Of a stretch of DNA of 64,000 nt, positions 25,010 through 34,061 are shown piece by piece. Every line of letters begins with the position of its first letter. The first letter of the stretch is position 1. The translations under genes and the position numbers were made by a program. Below the pieces are notes generated by a model, which was not told the origin of the DNA, did not search any database, and saw only the letters and a list, made by a program, of their open reading frames with translations. This DNA is from Streptomyces sp. ASQP_92 (GTDB taxonomy: Bacteria > Actinomycetota > Actinomycetes > Streptomycetales > Streptomycetaceae). The stretch covers positions 186,001 through 250,000 of the forward strand of contig NZ_JAODUA010000005.1 in NCBI RefSeq assembly GCF_025399895.1, written 5' to 3'.

Positions 25010-26539
25010 TCACCGCAGGGGCGGCGGAACGGTCGTCGGCTGCTTGTCGGCGGTGCAGAGCTCTGCGGGGTCGTCCGGGATGCCGGACGCGCACGGCGCT
25101 CCCTGGTTCTGCTTGACCGTGTTGGCGGGCCCGGACACCGACGCCGTGAACAGCGGGCTCAGGTCCTCGCCCACTCCGCAGCCGGAGAACGGGGGAATGG
25201 TCACCGAGCCGTCGAGCGGTCCGCCCCGGGACAGCGAGTACCCGCGCCACACCGTGTCCGTGCCTTTCCTGAGCACCCCGAGCAGCACCATGTGGTCCTT
25301 GGTGTCGCGTGCCGGGTCCGGGTCGGCGGAGTAAACCGGCGCGCTGGTACGGCAGTTGGGGCCGACATCCAGAGGGGTCCCGTTGACCTTCACGTCGGAG
25401 ACGCGCAGCACCAGCGGGATCCTGATGTACGTCTCGCCGTGCCCCGCCGTGTTGTTGAGGTCGGAGTCGATGGTCATGGGGCCGGTCTGCTCCAGCGTCA
25501 TCGTGGCGGTGGTCGGCATGAACCCGAAGGTGAGGAACGTCGCCGGGCCCGGCGGGGTCTGGGCGCGGCCGCGATAGTCGAGCCGGCCCGTCGAGGACTG
25601 GAGCAGATGGAGTTCGAAGACGCCCGGCCTGACCTCGATCCGCTTGAGGCGGTTGGGCCCCTGGACGACCTGGGCGCAGAAGACGGGGATCAGGGAGGCG
25701 CCGCTCATCTTGGTGACGTCGGCATAGCCGGTGGCGTACGCCGAGAGCGCGAGCGGCTGGGTGGTGTCGCCGCGGCACTCCGGCGCGGTGGCGGTCGGCT
25801 TCGCGCCCTGTGCGGGGGGCGCGACCACTGTGGGAGCGCTCTCAGCGGGGCCGTGTCCGCCGCCGGTCCCCGGGCCCGTCGCCGAAGTGCTGGGGGCCGG
25901 CGCGGTGGGAGAGGCCGCCGGGCCGACCGGCACGGTGGCCAGCAGGCCCTTGGCGCCCGGGGCGAGCGTGCAGGGCACCGAGAGCGTGGCCGGGTCGGTG
26001 GGGCCGCCCTCGGTGGTGACCGGGCGGAAGTCGAGGGTGAGACCCGCCGCCGTGAGGGTGAGGGCACCGGGGCTGTTCGCGGTGACGGTGGGGACCTCGC
26101 CGGTCGCCCTGAGCACGACGCCGCCCGCCGGGGTGAGCGGCACGGAGGGGGCCGCGCCCTGCCACAGGGCCTGGGCGGTGGCACCGTTCTGGGCCACTTC
26201 GGTGGTCAGCCGGGTGGTGGCCCCGGTGGTGGCGGCCCGGAGCCGGGTGAGTTCGGCGACCGCGGCGTCGGGCAGCGTCAGGGAGGTCGTCACGTCGGTG
26301 GGCCGGATGGCGGTGCCTGTCGCGGCCCGGGCCGGAAAGCGGGCCCCGATCCCCACCTTCACCGGATGCGGGCCGGCCGGGAAGGCACAGGTGTAGGTGA
26401 GTTCCGTACTGGTCCGCTGGTCTCCGAGGGCCACGTCCGCGCCGGGCACGATCCCGGCCAGGACCACGGTGGCCGCCGCGACCGCCCCCCGCGTGCCCAC
26501 GCTCCGCCACCGGCCGGCCGGTCCGTGCGTGCTTGTCAC
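25010..26539 (-). CDS. Large secreted protein, DUF6801-like
   Basis: A 509-residue exported protein with an N-terminal signal region (VGTRGAVAAATVVLAGIVPGADVALG). An N-terminal beta-rich domain follows (ELTYTCAFPAGPHPVKVGIGARFP ... TSLTLPDAAVAELTRL), which I tentatively place in the DUF6801 family. A Ser/Pro/Thr-rich linker (about 215-260) leads to a second domain with VKVNGTPLDVGPNCRT and SGCGVGEDLSPLFTASVSGP. The final residues are PTTVPPPLR with no sortase motif. Its neighbours are two other secreted proteins of similar cysteine-poor beta character. A TGGGAGCGCTCTCA palindrome lies inside (25831-25844). Function unknown. Confidence 0.72.
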   Translation of the reverse strand: MTSTHGPAGRWRSVGTRGAVAAATVVLAGIVPGADVALGDQRTSTELTYTCAFPAGPHPVKVGIGARFPARAATGTAIRPTDVTTSLTLPDAAVAELTRLRAATTGATTRLTTEVAQNGATAQALWQGAAPSVPLTPAGGVVLRATGEVPTVTANSPGALTLTAAGLTLDFRPVTTEGGPTDPATLSVPCTLAPGAKGLLATVPVGPAASPTAPAPSTSATGPGTGGGHGPAESAPTVVAPPAQGAKPTATAPECRGDTTQPLALSAYATGYADVTKMSGASLIPVFCAQVVQGPNRLKRIEVRPGVFELHLLQSSTGRLDYRGRAQTPPGPATFLTFGFMPTTATMTLEQTGPMTIDSDLNNTAGHGETYIRIPLVLRVSDVKVNGTPLDVGPNCRTSAPVYSADPDPARDTKDHMVLLGVLRKGTDTVWRGYSLSRGGPLDGSVTIPPFSGCGVGEDLSPLFTASVSGPANTVKQNQGAPCASGIPDDPAELCTADKQPTTVPPPLR

Positions 26540-26668
26540 GTCGCGTTCAGCTCCACTGGCTCAGCTCCTCGAAACGTCCGGCGCGCGGTGCGCCGCGTCT
26601 GGGGGACCGCCCGGCCTGTCGGGTGCCTGGCCGGGCGGTCCGGGGGAGTAGCGATGTGTCATGCGGTG

Positions 26669-27301
26669 CTACGAGCCGACGATGGTGGGGTGCGTGCTGG
26701 TGCCGCTCACCACCGCGTAGTAGTCGCCGTTGAATGACGGGTGGTCGCCCGCGGACACCACGCCCGCGCAGCCCGCCGTCGGAGCGGAGACCGTCAGCTC
26801 GGTCGGGTTGGCGGCGACCTTGAGGTCACCGGTGGAGTTGGTGTACGTGCCGTGCGCGGTGCCGGTCACCGTGAACGCGCAAGTCGACACGGTCACACGG
26901 GCGTTGACGCCCGAGATGTATCCCTGCGACACCCCGGTGGCCGCGTTGTAGCCGGTCACGTTCAGCGTCCAGGGGGTGTTGGCGACCGTGTCGACCGCGC
27001 CGAGGAAGCTGGTGCACGGCTCACCGGTTCTGCCGAAGTGCACCGGGTTGATGGTGCCGACCGCCGCCGGGTTGCCGGTGGCGCTGTGGAGGGAGCCGCC
27101 CGCGTCGGAGTAGGTGCACGTCATGTCGATGCCGTTGATCGAAAGGACGACATTGCTCGACTTGGCGCTGAAGTTCTCGGGCGAGTTCGGGCCGACGACC
27201 CAGTGCGTGGGCGCCGCGGCCAGAGCGGGCGCGGTCGCCAGCGTGAACGCCGCCGTCGCGGCGCCGCATATCAGCGCCAGTTTTCCTAGGGTGCTTCGCA
27301 C
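26669..27301 (-). CDS. Secreted protein of unknown function (mce-divergent)
   Basis: A 210-residue protein with a signal peptide (VRSTLGKLALICGAATAAFTLATAPALA). The mature region starts APTHWVVGPNSPENFSAKSSNVVLSINGIDMTC and looks like an all-beta domain with few cysteines (two near the start, others in STCAFTVTG and TAGCAGVV). GTG 27301 was chosen because GGAGGAA lies 6 bases upstream and the signal peptide begins there; the longer in-frame start is rejected. It is the gene closest to the mce operon, transcribed away from it across an 818-bp gap. No named family recognised. Confidence 0.75.
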   Translation of the reverse strand: MRSTLGKLALICGAATAAFTLATAPALAAAPTHWVVGPNSPENFSAKSSNVVLSINGIDMTCTYSDAGGSLHSATGNPAAVGTINPVHFGRTGEPCTSFLGAVDTVANTPWTLNVTGYNAATGVSQGYISGVNARVTVSTCAFTVTGTAHGTYTNSTGDLKVAANPTELTVSAPTAGCAGVVSAGDHPSFNGDYYAVVSGTSTHPTIVGS

Positions 27302-27391
27302 AGTAATTCCTCCGGTTTCACCAGCTACGGGTACGGATTCGGCCACGTACGATCCGTGACGATGCGGACGTTACTTGCGAGAAACATCGGC

Positions 27392-27418
27392 GCACAATCC
27401 TGCCGTTCAAGATTGTGC
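27392..27418. promoter_or_regulatory. Inverted repeat GCACAATC-N11-GATTGTGC
   Basis: Perfect 8-bp arms (27392-27399 and 27411-27418), 91 bases upstream of the secreted-protein start at 27301. It could be an operator or a 5'-UTR hairpin. Confidence 0.5.
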
Positions 27419-27550
27419 CGAGCTGGGTTCTTCCTTGTGTCCACGATGAGCAACCGGCCGGTTTTTCTTGTCGATCCGTGCGCAATACCGCCGACTCCAC
27501 CCGGCCCTTCGTGCCGATGTTCCCGGTTCTCTCCGTACCACCGTCCACAC

Positions 27551-27566
27551 CTTGTCCAGTGACAAG
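27551..27566. promoter_or_regulatory. Palindrome CTTGTC-CAGT-GACAAG in the mce divergent region
   Basis: Perfect 6-4-6 inverted repeat. Further TGACAA half-sites follow at about 27584 and 27615, and a related palindrome lies at 27987-28003. The 818-bp gap 27302-28119 contains no credible gene; these repeats are its main content. Confidence 0.5.
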
Positions 27567-27986
27567 AGAAACCCATCAACAGGTGACAAATTTCGTGCGG
27601 GGAGTACTGCTCGGATGACAAGTTGGCGACGGCCGGGCGCGGGCTCGCGGAAACTTCTGGAACTGGTATTGCAGAGCGAGGTTACCCGGCCGTAGCGTCC
27701 GGTGTGCGGTCGGTCCGGGCAGCTCAGGCACCATCCGGTCCGCCGATGTCCGGGCTCTCGGCCGAGCTCTTCGGCCGGGGGCCACCTGGACGAAGTACCC
27801 GACCACCCCTGCCGGTCGGGCCCGGGCTCTTCCCGGGGCGGGGGCGCCGCGGTTCACCTCCCCCCGGCCGCCGCGCCCCCGTTCTTGAGCACCACGCCGT
27901 ACCGCCGCTCGTCGGCGCCCGCGCTTTCGCACCACCGCCGTACCGCTCCATTGTTGCGCAGTCGTCCACCAGGCCGACTCGGGAAT

Positions 27987-28003
27987 TTGTCAACGAGTGA
28001 CAA
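27987..28003. promoter_or_regulatory. Palindrome TTGTCA-ACGAG-TGACAA upstream of the mce operon
   Basis: Perfect 6-5-6 inverted repeat located 117 bases before the mce ATPase start. It shares the TGACAA half-site with the element at 27551-27566, so one regulator could control both divergent transcription units. Confidence 0.5.
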
Positions 28004-28119
28004 TCGCGAGGGATTTCACCGATGTGGCCGTCCGGGATCTTGTTTCGGCGCCATCGGGCACCTTACCGTGCGCCCCTCGGTGCTCTCTCGTCACTTCGTA
28101 TGTGCCTGCTGGAGGTGGG

Positions 28120-29103
28120 ATGGGAATCGAAGTCGTGGTCGAAGGTCTGACCAAGTCCTTCGGCAAGCAGAACATCTGGCAGGACGTCACCCTCACCCTG
28201 CCCGCCGGTGAAGTCAGTGTCATGCTCGGACCCTCGGGCACCGGAAAGACGGTTTTCCTCAAGTCGCTCATCGGGCTGCTCAAACCAGAACGCGGCCGGG
28301 TGCTCATCAATGGCGTCGACATGGTGAGCAGCCCCGAACGGGACATCTACGAGACCCGGAAACTCTTCGGCCTCATGTTCCAGGACGGCGCGCTGTTCGG
28401 CTCGATGTCCCTCTTCGACAACATCGCCTTCCCGCTGCGCGAGCACACCCGCAAGAAGGAGTCGGAGATCCGCCGCATCGTCATGGAGCGGGTCGACATG
28501 GTCGGCCTGCTCGGCGCCGAGGAGAAGCTGCCCGGCGAGATCTCCGGCGGCATGCGCAAACGCGCCGGGCTCGCCCGCGCCCTGGTCCTGGACCCGCAGA
28601 TCATCCTCTGCGACGAGCCGGACTCCGGGCTCGATCCGGTGCGCACCGCCTTCATCTCCCAGCTCCTGATCGACCTCAACGCGCAGATCGACGCGACGAT
28701 GCTGATCGTCACCCACAACCTCGACATCGCCGCGACCGTCCCCGACAACATGGGCATGCTCTTCCGTCGCAACCTCGTCACGTTCGGGCCGCGCGAGGTG
28801 CTGTTGACGAGTGAGGAGCCGGTCGTCGCCCAGTTCCTCAGCGGGCGCCGCGAGGGCCCCATCGGCATGTCCGAGGAGAAGGACGCCGCCACCCTCGCCA
28901 AGGAGCAGCTCAACTCGGCGCAGGGGCCGCCCTTTTCGCCCCGCCCCCTCGTCGCGCAACTGGAGCCGTCGCCCGGTCTGCCCGCTCGGCAGGCGGTGCT
29001 GCGCCGCAAGCTCCGGGTGATGGGCATGCTCGACGAGCTGCCGCCCGCGGCCCGCCGCGCCGTCGAGAAGGGCATGGCCCCGGCCCAGGAGGCGACACCA
29101 TGA
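28120..29103 (+). CDS. Mce lipid-import ABC transporter ATPase (MlaF/Mkl-like)
   Basis: A 327-residue ATPase that powers the Mce complex at the inner membrane. Walker A is GPSGTGKT near 38-45, the signature is ISGGMRKRAGLARAL near 142, and Walker B is ILCDEPDSGLDP near 164. The MRKR signature is typical of MlaF/Mkl ATPases. After about residue 250 there is an extra 75-residue tail (EEKDAATLAKEQLNSAQG...), as in actinobacterial Mkl proteins. ATG 28120 follows GGAGGTGGG. Its TGA overlaps the next gene by 4 bases, beginning a long coupled operon (28120-41743). Confidence 0.95.
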   Translation: MGIEVVVEGLTKSFGKQNIWQDVTLTLPAGEVSVMLGPSGTGKTVFLKSLIGLLKPERGRVLINGVDMVSSPERDIYETRKLFGLMFQDGALFGSMSLFDNIAFPLREHTRKKESEIRRIVMERVDMVGLLGAEEKLPGEISGGMRKRAGLARALVLDPQIILCDEPDSGLDPVRTAFISQLLIDLNAQIDATMLIVTHNLDIAATVPDNMGMLFRRNLVTFGPREVLLTSEEPVVAQFLSGRREGPIGMSEEKDAATLAKEQLNSAQGPPFSPRPLVAQLEPSPGLPARQAVLRRKLRVMGMLDELPPAARRAVEKGMAPAQEATP

Positions 29104-29936
29104 CGACGCAGGCCGAGAGGGCTTCCGAGCCCGCGCCGCCCCCCGCGGACCGCCGGCCCCGCAGGCCCGTGCCCGGCCTCGGCGCGTTCCGCCAGACCGG
29201 CCGCCTCTTCTCCCTGGCCGCCGCGGTCATCCGGGCCGTCTTCCAACGGCCGTTTCAGGTACGGGAGTTCATCGAGCAGTTCTGGTTCATCGCCAGCGTC
29301 ACCATCCTGCCCGCGGCCCTGGTCTCCATCCCGTTCGGCGCCGTCATCGCCCTCCAGGTCGGCTCGCTCACCCAGCAGCTCGGCGCCCAGTCCTTCACCG
29401 GCGGCGCCAGCGTGCTCGCCGTCATCCAGCAGGCCAGCCCGCTGATCGTGGCGCTGCTCATCGCGGGCGCCGGCGGCTCCGCGATCTGCGCCGACCTCGG
29501 CTCCCGTACGATCCGTGAAGAGCTGGACGCCATGGAGGTCATGGGCGTCTCGCCGGTCCAACGGCTGGTCGTTCCCCGGGTGTTGGCGACCATGTTCGTC
29601 GCGGTGCTGCTGAACGGGATGGTCTCCGTCGTCGGCACGCTCGGGGGCTACTTCTTCAACGTCATCCTCCAAGGTGGCACCCCCGGCGCCTATCTCTCCA
29701 GCTTCTCCGCCCTCGCCCAGCTCCCCGACCTCTACGTCAGCGAGATCAAGGCGGTGATCTTCGGGTTCATCGCCGGGATCGTCGCCGCCTACCGCGGACT
29801 GAACCCGCGCGGCGGCCCCAAAGGCGTCGGCGACGCGGTCAACCAGTCCGTCGTCATCACCTTCCTGCTGCTCTTCTTCGTGAACATGGTGCTCACCGGG
29901 ATCTACCTCCAGATCGTCCCCCCGAAGGGCGGCTGA
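29100..29936 (+). CDS. Mce complex permease YrbE, first copy
   Basis: A 278-residue MlaE-like permease with about five or six membrane helices. The family core is visible: FIASVTILPAALVSIPFGAVIALQVG, then GAGGSAICADLGSRTIREELDAMEVMGVSPVQRLVVPR (the coupling-helix region that contacts the ATPase) and GFIAGIVAAYRGLNPRGGPKGVGDAVNQSVV. It pairs with the second YrbE to form the lipid channel. The start overlaps the ATPase stop (ATGA). The N-terminal 35 residues are proline/arginine-rich and cytoplasmic. Confidence 0.94.
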   Translation: MTTQAERASEPAPPPADRRPRRPVPGLGAFRQTGRLFSLAAAVIRAVFQRPFQVREFIEQFWFIASVTILPAALVSIPFGAVIALQVGSLTQQLGAQSFTGGASVLAVIQQASPLIVALLIAGAGGSAICADLGSRTIREELDAMEVMGVSPVQRLVVPRVLATMFVAVLLNGMVSVVGTLGGYFFNVILQGGTPGAYLSSFSALAQLPDLYVSEIKAVIFGFIAGIVAAYRGLNPRGGPKGVGDAVNQSVVITFLLLFFVNMVLTGIYLQIVPPKGG

Positions 29937-29939
29937 CCC

Positions 29940-30743
29940 ATGGCCGTCTTCAGCTTCCTCGACCGTTCTGGCGACCAACTCGTCTTCTACACAAGGGCGT
30001 TGCTGTGGATCCCGCGCACCCTGCGGCGCTACCTCAAGGAGGTGCAGCGGCTGCTCGCCGAGGTCGCCTTCGGCAGCGGCGGCCTCGGTGTCATCGGCGG
30101 CACCATCGGCGTGATGATCGCCATGACCCTCTTCACCGGGACCGTGGTCGGCCTCCAGGGGTACGCCGCCCTGAACCAGATCGGCACCGCGGCGTTCACC
30201 GGATTCGTCTCCGCCTATTTCAACACCCGTGAGATCGCCCCGCTCGTCGCCGGACTCGCGCTCTCCGCGACCGTCGGCGCGGGCTTCACCGCCCAGCTCG
30301 GCGCGATGCGCATCAACGAGGAGATCGACGCCCTCGAAGGCATGGGCATCCGCAGCCTGCCCTACCTCGTCACCACCCGGATCATCGCCGGCGTCGTCGC
30401 GATCATCCCGCTGTACGCGATCGGCCTGCTCAGCTCCTACTTCGCCTCCCGGCTGACCACGGTCGTCTTCAAGGGCCAGTCACGCGGCACCTTCGACCAC
30501 TACTTCAACCTCTTCCTCTCGCCGACCGACGTGCTGCTGTCCGTGCTCAAGGTGCTGATCTTCAGCGTGATGGTGATCCTCGCCCACTGCTACTACGGCT
30601 TCCGCGCCACGGGCGGGCCGGCCGGGGTGGGCGTCGCGGTGGGCCGCTCGGTCCGCAACGCGATCGTGCTGATCGCCGTCACCGACTTCTTCCTCTCGCT
30701 CGCCCTGTGGGGCGCCACCACCACCGTGAAGGTGGCCGGATGA
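29940..30743 (+). CDS. Mce complex permease YrbE, second copy
   Basis: A 267-residue MlaE-like permease, partner of the first YrbE, located 3 bases after it. Core motifs: GTIGVMIAMTLFTGTVVGLQGYAALNQIGT, GAGFTAQLGAMRINEEIDALEGMGIRSLPYLVTTRIIA and YYGFRATGGPAGVGVAVGRSVRNAIV. The INEEIDALEGMG coupling segment matches the ATPase-contact region of the family. The stop overlaps the mceA ATG. Confidence 0.94.
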   Translation: MAVFSFLDRSGDQLVFYTRALLWIPRTLRRYLKEVQRLLAEVAFGSGGLGVIGGTIGVMIAMTLFTGTVVGLQGYAALNQIGTAAFTGFVSAYFNTREIAPLVAGLALSATVGAGFTAQLGAMRINEEIDALEGMGIRSLPYLVTTRIIAGVVAIIPLYAIGLLSSYFASRLTTVVFKGQSRGTFDHYFNLFLSPTDVLLSVLKVLIFSVMVILAHCYYGFRATGGPAGVGVAVGRSVRNAIVLIAVTDFFLSLALWGATTTVKVAG

Positions 30744-31993
30744 ACGCGCGAACGGTGCGGCGACGCACCGCCGGAGTCGTCTTCCTGCTCGTTCCGGCGC
30801 TCCTCGTCTGGCTGTCGATCGCCGTGTACGACAAGGACTTCGTCCGCGCGGACACGGTGACCGTGGAGACGGGCAGCGTCGGCAACGAGATGCACCCGGG
30901 CGCCGAGGTGAAGCTGCGCGGGGTGGTGGTCGGAGAGGTCCGCACCATCAGCGCCGATGGCGAGGGCGCGCGGCTCACCCTCGCCCTCCAGCCGGACAAG
31001 CGCCGCCACATTCCGTCCGACGTACGGGCGCAGATGCTGCCGACCACCCTCTTCGGCGAACGGTTCGTCGCGCTCGTACCGCCGCCGAACCCCTCGCCGA
31101 GAGCGCTCTCGGCCGATGCGACCATCCCCCAGGACCGGTCGAGCAACGCCATCGAGCTGGAGCAGGTGCTCGACCATGTGCTGCCGCTGCTCACCGCAGT
31201 CAAGCCCGACAAGCTGTCGGCGACGCTCTCCGCCGTCGCCACCGCGCTGCGCGGGCGCGGCTCCCAACTGGGCGACATCGTGGTCACATTGGACGCGCAC
31301 CTGAAGAAGTTCAACCCGAACCTGCCCGCCCTCAACGCCGACCTGGTGCAGCTCGTCAAGGTGTCCGGAACCTACAGCGAGGCCGCCCCGGACGTCCTGA
31401 GAGCGCTCACGGACGCCACGACCACCACCGGCACCCTGGTCGACCAGCAGACCCAACTCCTCGGCGTGTACGGGCAGACCACGAGGACCGCCCAGGACCT
31501 CACGGCGTTCTTCCAGCAGAACAAGGACAACATCATCCGGCTCGGCGAGGTGAGCCGCCCCACCCTGGAGCTGCTCGCGCGGTACTCCGCGTCCTTCCCC
31601 TGCACCCTGCGCACCCTGGCCGGGTTCGTGCCCGCGATGGACAAGGCGCTCGGCAAGGGCACGGACAGACCCGGACTCCACGTCACCGTGAAGGCCGTGC
31701 CCCCGCTCGGCAAGTACGTCCCCGGACGGGACACCCCCGCCTACACCGGCGGCGACGGCCCGCACTGCTACCCGGTGCCCTACCTCGGAGCGCCGCTCCC
31801 CGCGGAGAGCGCTCTCACCGGCACCGTGTCCGCCGCCGGCGCCGGGCTCGGGCTGCCGAACTCGCCCCAGGAGAACCAGCTCGTGAACGAACTGCTCGCG
31901 CCCGCCCTCCGGCAGGCCCCGCAGTCCCTGCCGGACTGGAGCAGTCTGCTGCTCGGGCCGGCCCTGAGGGGGGCGGAGGTGAGCATCAAGTGA
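30740..31993 (+). CDS. mceA: MCE-family substrate-binding protein, first of six
   Basis: A 417-residue protein anchored by an N-terminal helix (TAGVVFLLVPALLVWLSIAVYD), followed by one MCE domain (about 35-130, with GAEVKLRGVVVGEVRTI and TTLFGERFVALVPP) and a long helical stalk with ALRGRGSQLGDIVVTLDAHLKKF. Mce proteins assemble as heterohexamers that form a lipid conduit across the envelope. ATG 30740 overlaps the yrbE stop. Three AGCGCT-centred palindromes occur inside; two of them use the very rare arginine codon AGA (31100, 31400). The order-based letter assignment is tentative. Confidence 0.92.
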   Translation: MNARTVRRRTAGVVFLLVPALLVWLSIAVYDKDFVRADTVTVETGSVGNEMHPGAEVKLRGVVVGEVRTISADGEGARLTLALQPDKRRHIPSDVRAQMLPTTLFGERFVALVPPPNPSPRALSADATIPQDRSSNAIELEQVLDHVLPLLTAVKPDKLSATLSAVATALRGRGSQLGDIVVTLDAHLKKFNPNLPALNADLVQLVKVSGTYSEAAPDVLRALTDATTTTGTLVDQQTQLLGVYGQTTRTAQDLTAFFQQNKDNIIRLGEVSRPTLELLARYSASFPCTLRTLAGFVPAMDKALGKGTDRPGLHVTVKAVPPLGKYVPGRDTPAYTGGDGPHCYPVPYLGAPLPAESALTGTVSAAGAGLGLPNSPQENQLVNELLAPALRQAPQSLPDWSSLLLGPALRGAEVSIK

Positions 31994-33021
31994 GGCGCCG
32001 CAGCATCGCGGGCCCGCTCGTGAAGTCGCTGGTCTTCGTCCTGGTGACGGTGGTCGCGACCACCGTGCTCGCCCTGTCCATCGCCAACACCGGTGTGGGC
32101 GACACCACGTCCTACCGGGCCCGGTTCACCGACACCACCGGCCTCGTCGAGGGCGACAGCGTCCGCATCGCGGGCGTCAAGGTCGGCCAGGTCGACCGGG
32201 TGGAGGTCGTGGACCGCAGACTCGCGCAGGTCACGTTCTCCGTGGAGCGCGGCCGGGCCCTGCCCGCCGCGGCGACCGCCTCGATCAAGTACCTCAACAT
32301 GGTCGGCCAGCGGTACGTCGAACTGGGCCGGGGCGCCGGGACGGTCGGCGCCACGCTCGCGCCGGGCGCGACCATCCCGCTCGAGCACACCACGCCCGCC
32401 CTCGACCTCACCCAGCTCTTCAACGGCTTCCAGCCCCTCTTCGAAGGGCTCTCACCCAAGGACGTCAACGACCTCGCGGGCTCCATCGTGCAGGTACTCC
32501 AGGGCGAGGGCGGGACCGTGGAGAGCCTGCTGAAGCACATCGGCTCGCTCACCACGACCGTCGCCGCCAAGGACAAGGTGATCGGCGAGGTCGTCACCAA
32601 CCTGAACACCGTCCTGACCACGGTGAACGACCGCGAAGCGGGCTTCAACGACCTCGTCGTCACCCTCCAGCGCCTCGTGTCCGGATTCGCAGGGGACCGC
32701 AAGCCGCTCGGTGAGGCGCTCGCCGCTATGGGCGACCTCACCACGGTCACCGCCGGACTGTTCGAGGACGGCCGGGCCCCGCTCAAGGAGGACGTCAAAC
32801 AGCTCGGCCGGCTCTCCTCGAACCTCGCCGAGAGCGCTCCCCAGGTCGAGAACTTCCTGCGCAAGACCCCGGACAAGATGCGCGCGGTGACCCGGATCGC
32901 GTCGTACGGGTCCTGGCTCAACCTGTACCTCTGTGAGGCGAAGGTGTCCGGCGTGAAGACCGAGGACGGCAGCCCGCCGCCCACCGGAATCCCGGTCAGC
33001 CAATCGAGGTGCCAGGGATGA
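31990..33021 (+). CDS. mceB: MCE-family protein, second of six
   Basis: A 343-residue protein with an N-terminal membrane helix (SLVFVLVTVVATTVLALSIANTG), an MCE domain (FTDTTGLVEGDSVRIAGVKVGQVDRVEV, about 45-75) and a helical C-terminal part (LFNGFQPLFEGLSPKDVNDLAGSIVQVLQGEGG and later FLRKTPDKMRAVTRIASYG). It shows the single-MCE-domain architecture of actinobacterial MceB. GTG 31990 overlaps the previous stop by 4 bases. The C-terminus lacks the long proline-rich tail of the last member. Confidence 0.93.
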   Translation: MRRRSIAGPLVKSLVFVLVTVVATTVLALSIANTGVGDTTSYRARFTDTTGLVEGDSVRIAGVKVGQVDRVEVVDRRLAQVTFSVERGRALPAAATASIKYLNMVGQRYVELGRGAGTVGATLAPGATIPLEHTTPALDLTQLFNGFQPLFEGLSPKDVNDLAGSIVQVLQGEGGTVESLLKHIGSLTTTVAAKDKVIGEVVTNLNTVLTTVNDREAGFNDLVVTLQRLVSGFAGDRKPLGEALAAMGDLTTVTAGLFEDGRAPLKEDVKQLGRLSSNLAESAPQVENFLRKTPDKMRAVTRIASYGSWLNLYLCEAKVSGVKTEDGSPPPTGIPVSQSRCQG

Positions 33022-34061
33022 GACTCCCCGCGCTCCGGCGCCCCCGCCTCAAGCCCATGAAGGAACGCAACCCGGTCGCGGTCAGCCTGGTGGGCCTGCT
33101 GGTCCTGGCCCTGATCGGCGTCGGCGCGTATCACGCGGACTCGCTGCCGTTCATCGGCGGCGGCACCACCTACAGCGCCGACTTCTCGGAGTCCGCGGGG
33201 CTGCGCGACGGCGACGAGGTACGGATCGCCGGGGTCAAGGTCGGCGAGGTCAGCGGCGTCGCTCTGGACGGCGCCAAGGTGAAGGTCTCCTTCAAGGTGA
33301 AGGACGCCTGGATCGGCGACGCCTCGACCGCGGCCATCGCCATCAAGACCCTCCTCGGCGAGAAGTACCTGGCCATCGACCCGCTCGGCGGCGCCCGCCA
33401 GAACCCGGGCCGCCGCATCCCACTGACCCGCACGACCTCCCCGTACGACGTCACCCAGGCCTTCGAAGGGCTCAGCAACACCATCGGTGACATCGACACC
33501 GCTCAGCTCGCCAAGAGCTTCGAGACGATCTCCGACACCTTCAAGAACTCGCCGCCCGATGTCCGCACCGCCGTGTCCGGGCTCTCCGCCCTGTCCAGGA
33601 CCGTCTCCCAGCGCGACGCCCAACTCGCCCAACTCCTCAAGGGGAGCGAGCAGTTGACCAAGACGCTCGCCCACCGGAAGAGCAGCTTCGAGACCCTCAT
33701 CGACGACGGCGGACTGCTCCTCGGCGAACTCAGACAGCGCCGCGACGCCATCCAGGCGCTCCTCACCGGAACCCGGGGTCTCGGCACCCAGCTCACCGGC
33801 CTCGTCAAGGACAACACGGCCCAACTGAAGCCCACCCTGGCCGCGTTGGGGCGGGTCACGGATGTACTCGTCAAGAACCAGCAGGGCCTGGAGCGCACCC
33901 TCGCCCTGGCCGGGCCCTACTACCGGCTCGTCGGCAACACCGTCGGCAACGGCCGCTGGTTCGACACCTACCTCTGCGGTCTCGTCCCCCGGAACTACCT
34001 CCCGGCGAAGTCGCTCCCCGGCACCGGCTGCATGCCGCCGAAGAACGGAGGCTACCCATGA
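33018..34061 (+). CDS. mceC: MCE-family protein, third of six
   Basis: A 347-residue protein: basic N-terminus, membrane helix (VAVSLVGLLVLALIGVGAY), MCE domain (FSESAGLRDGDEVRIAGVKVGEVSG), then a helical region with the conserved DVTQAFEGLSNTI and LVGNTVGNGRWFDTYLCGLVP near the C-terminus. ATG 33018 overlaps the mceB stop; a GTG nine bases earlier is an alternative. Part of the coupled mce operon. Confidence 0.93.
   Translation: MRLPALRRPRLKPMKERNPVAVSLVGLLVLALIGVGAYHADSLPFIGGGTTYSADFSESAGLRDGDEVRIAGVKVGEVSGVALDGAKVKVSFKVKDAWIGDASTAAIAIKTLLGEKYLAIDPLGGARQNPGRRIPLTRTTSPYDVTQAFEGLSNTIGDIDTAQLAKSFETISDTFKNSPPDVRTAVSGLSALSRTVSQRDAQLAQLLKGSEQLTKTLAHRKSSFETLIDDGGLLLGELRQRRDAIQALLTGTRGLGTQLTGLVKDNTAQLKPTLAALGRVTDVLVKNQQGLERTLALAGPYYRLVGNTVGNGRWFDTYLCGLVPRNYLPAKSLPGTGCMPPKNGGYP

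Noticed and set aside
27302..28119. Small protein genes in the mce divergent gap (for example plus 27623-28000)
   Set aside because: Frames are Arg/Pro/Gly-rich, lack ribosome binding sites and cross the regulatory palindromes.
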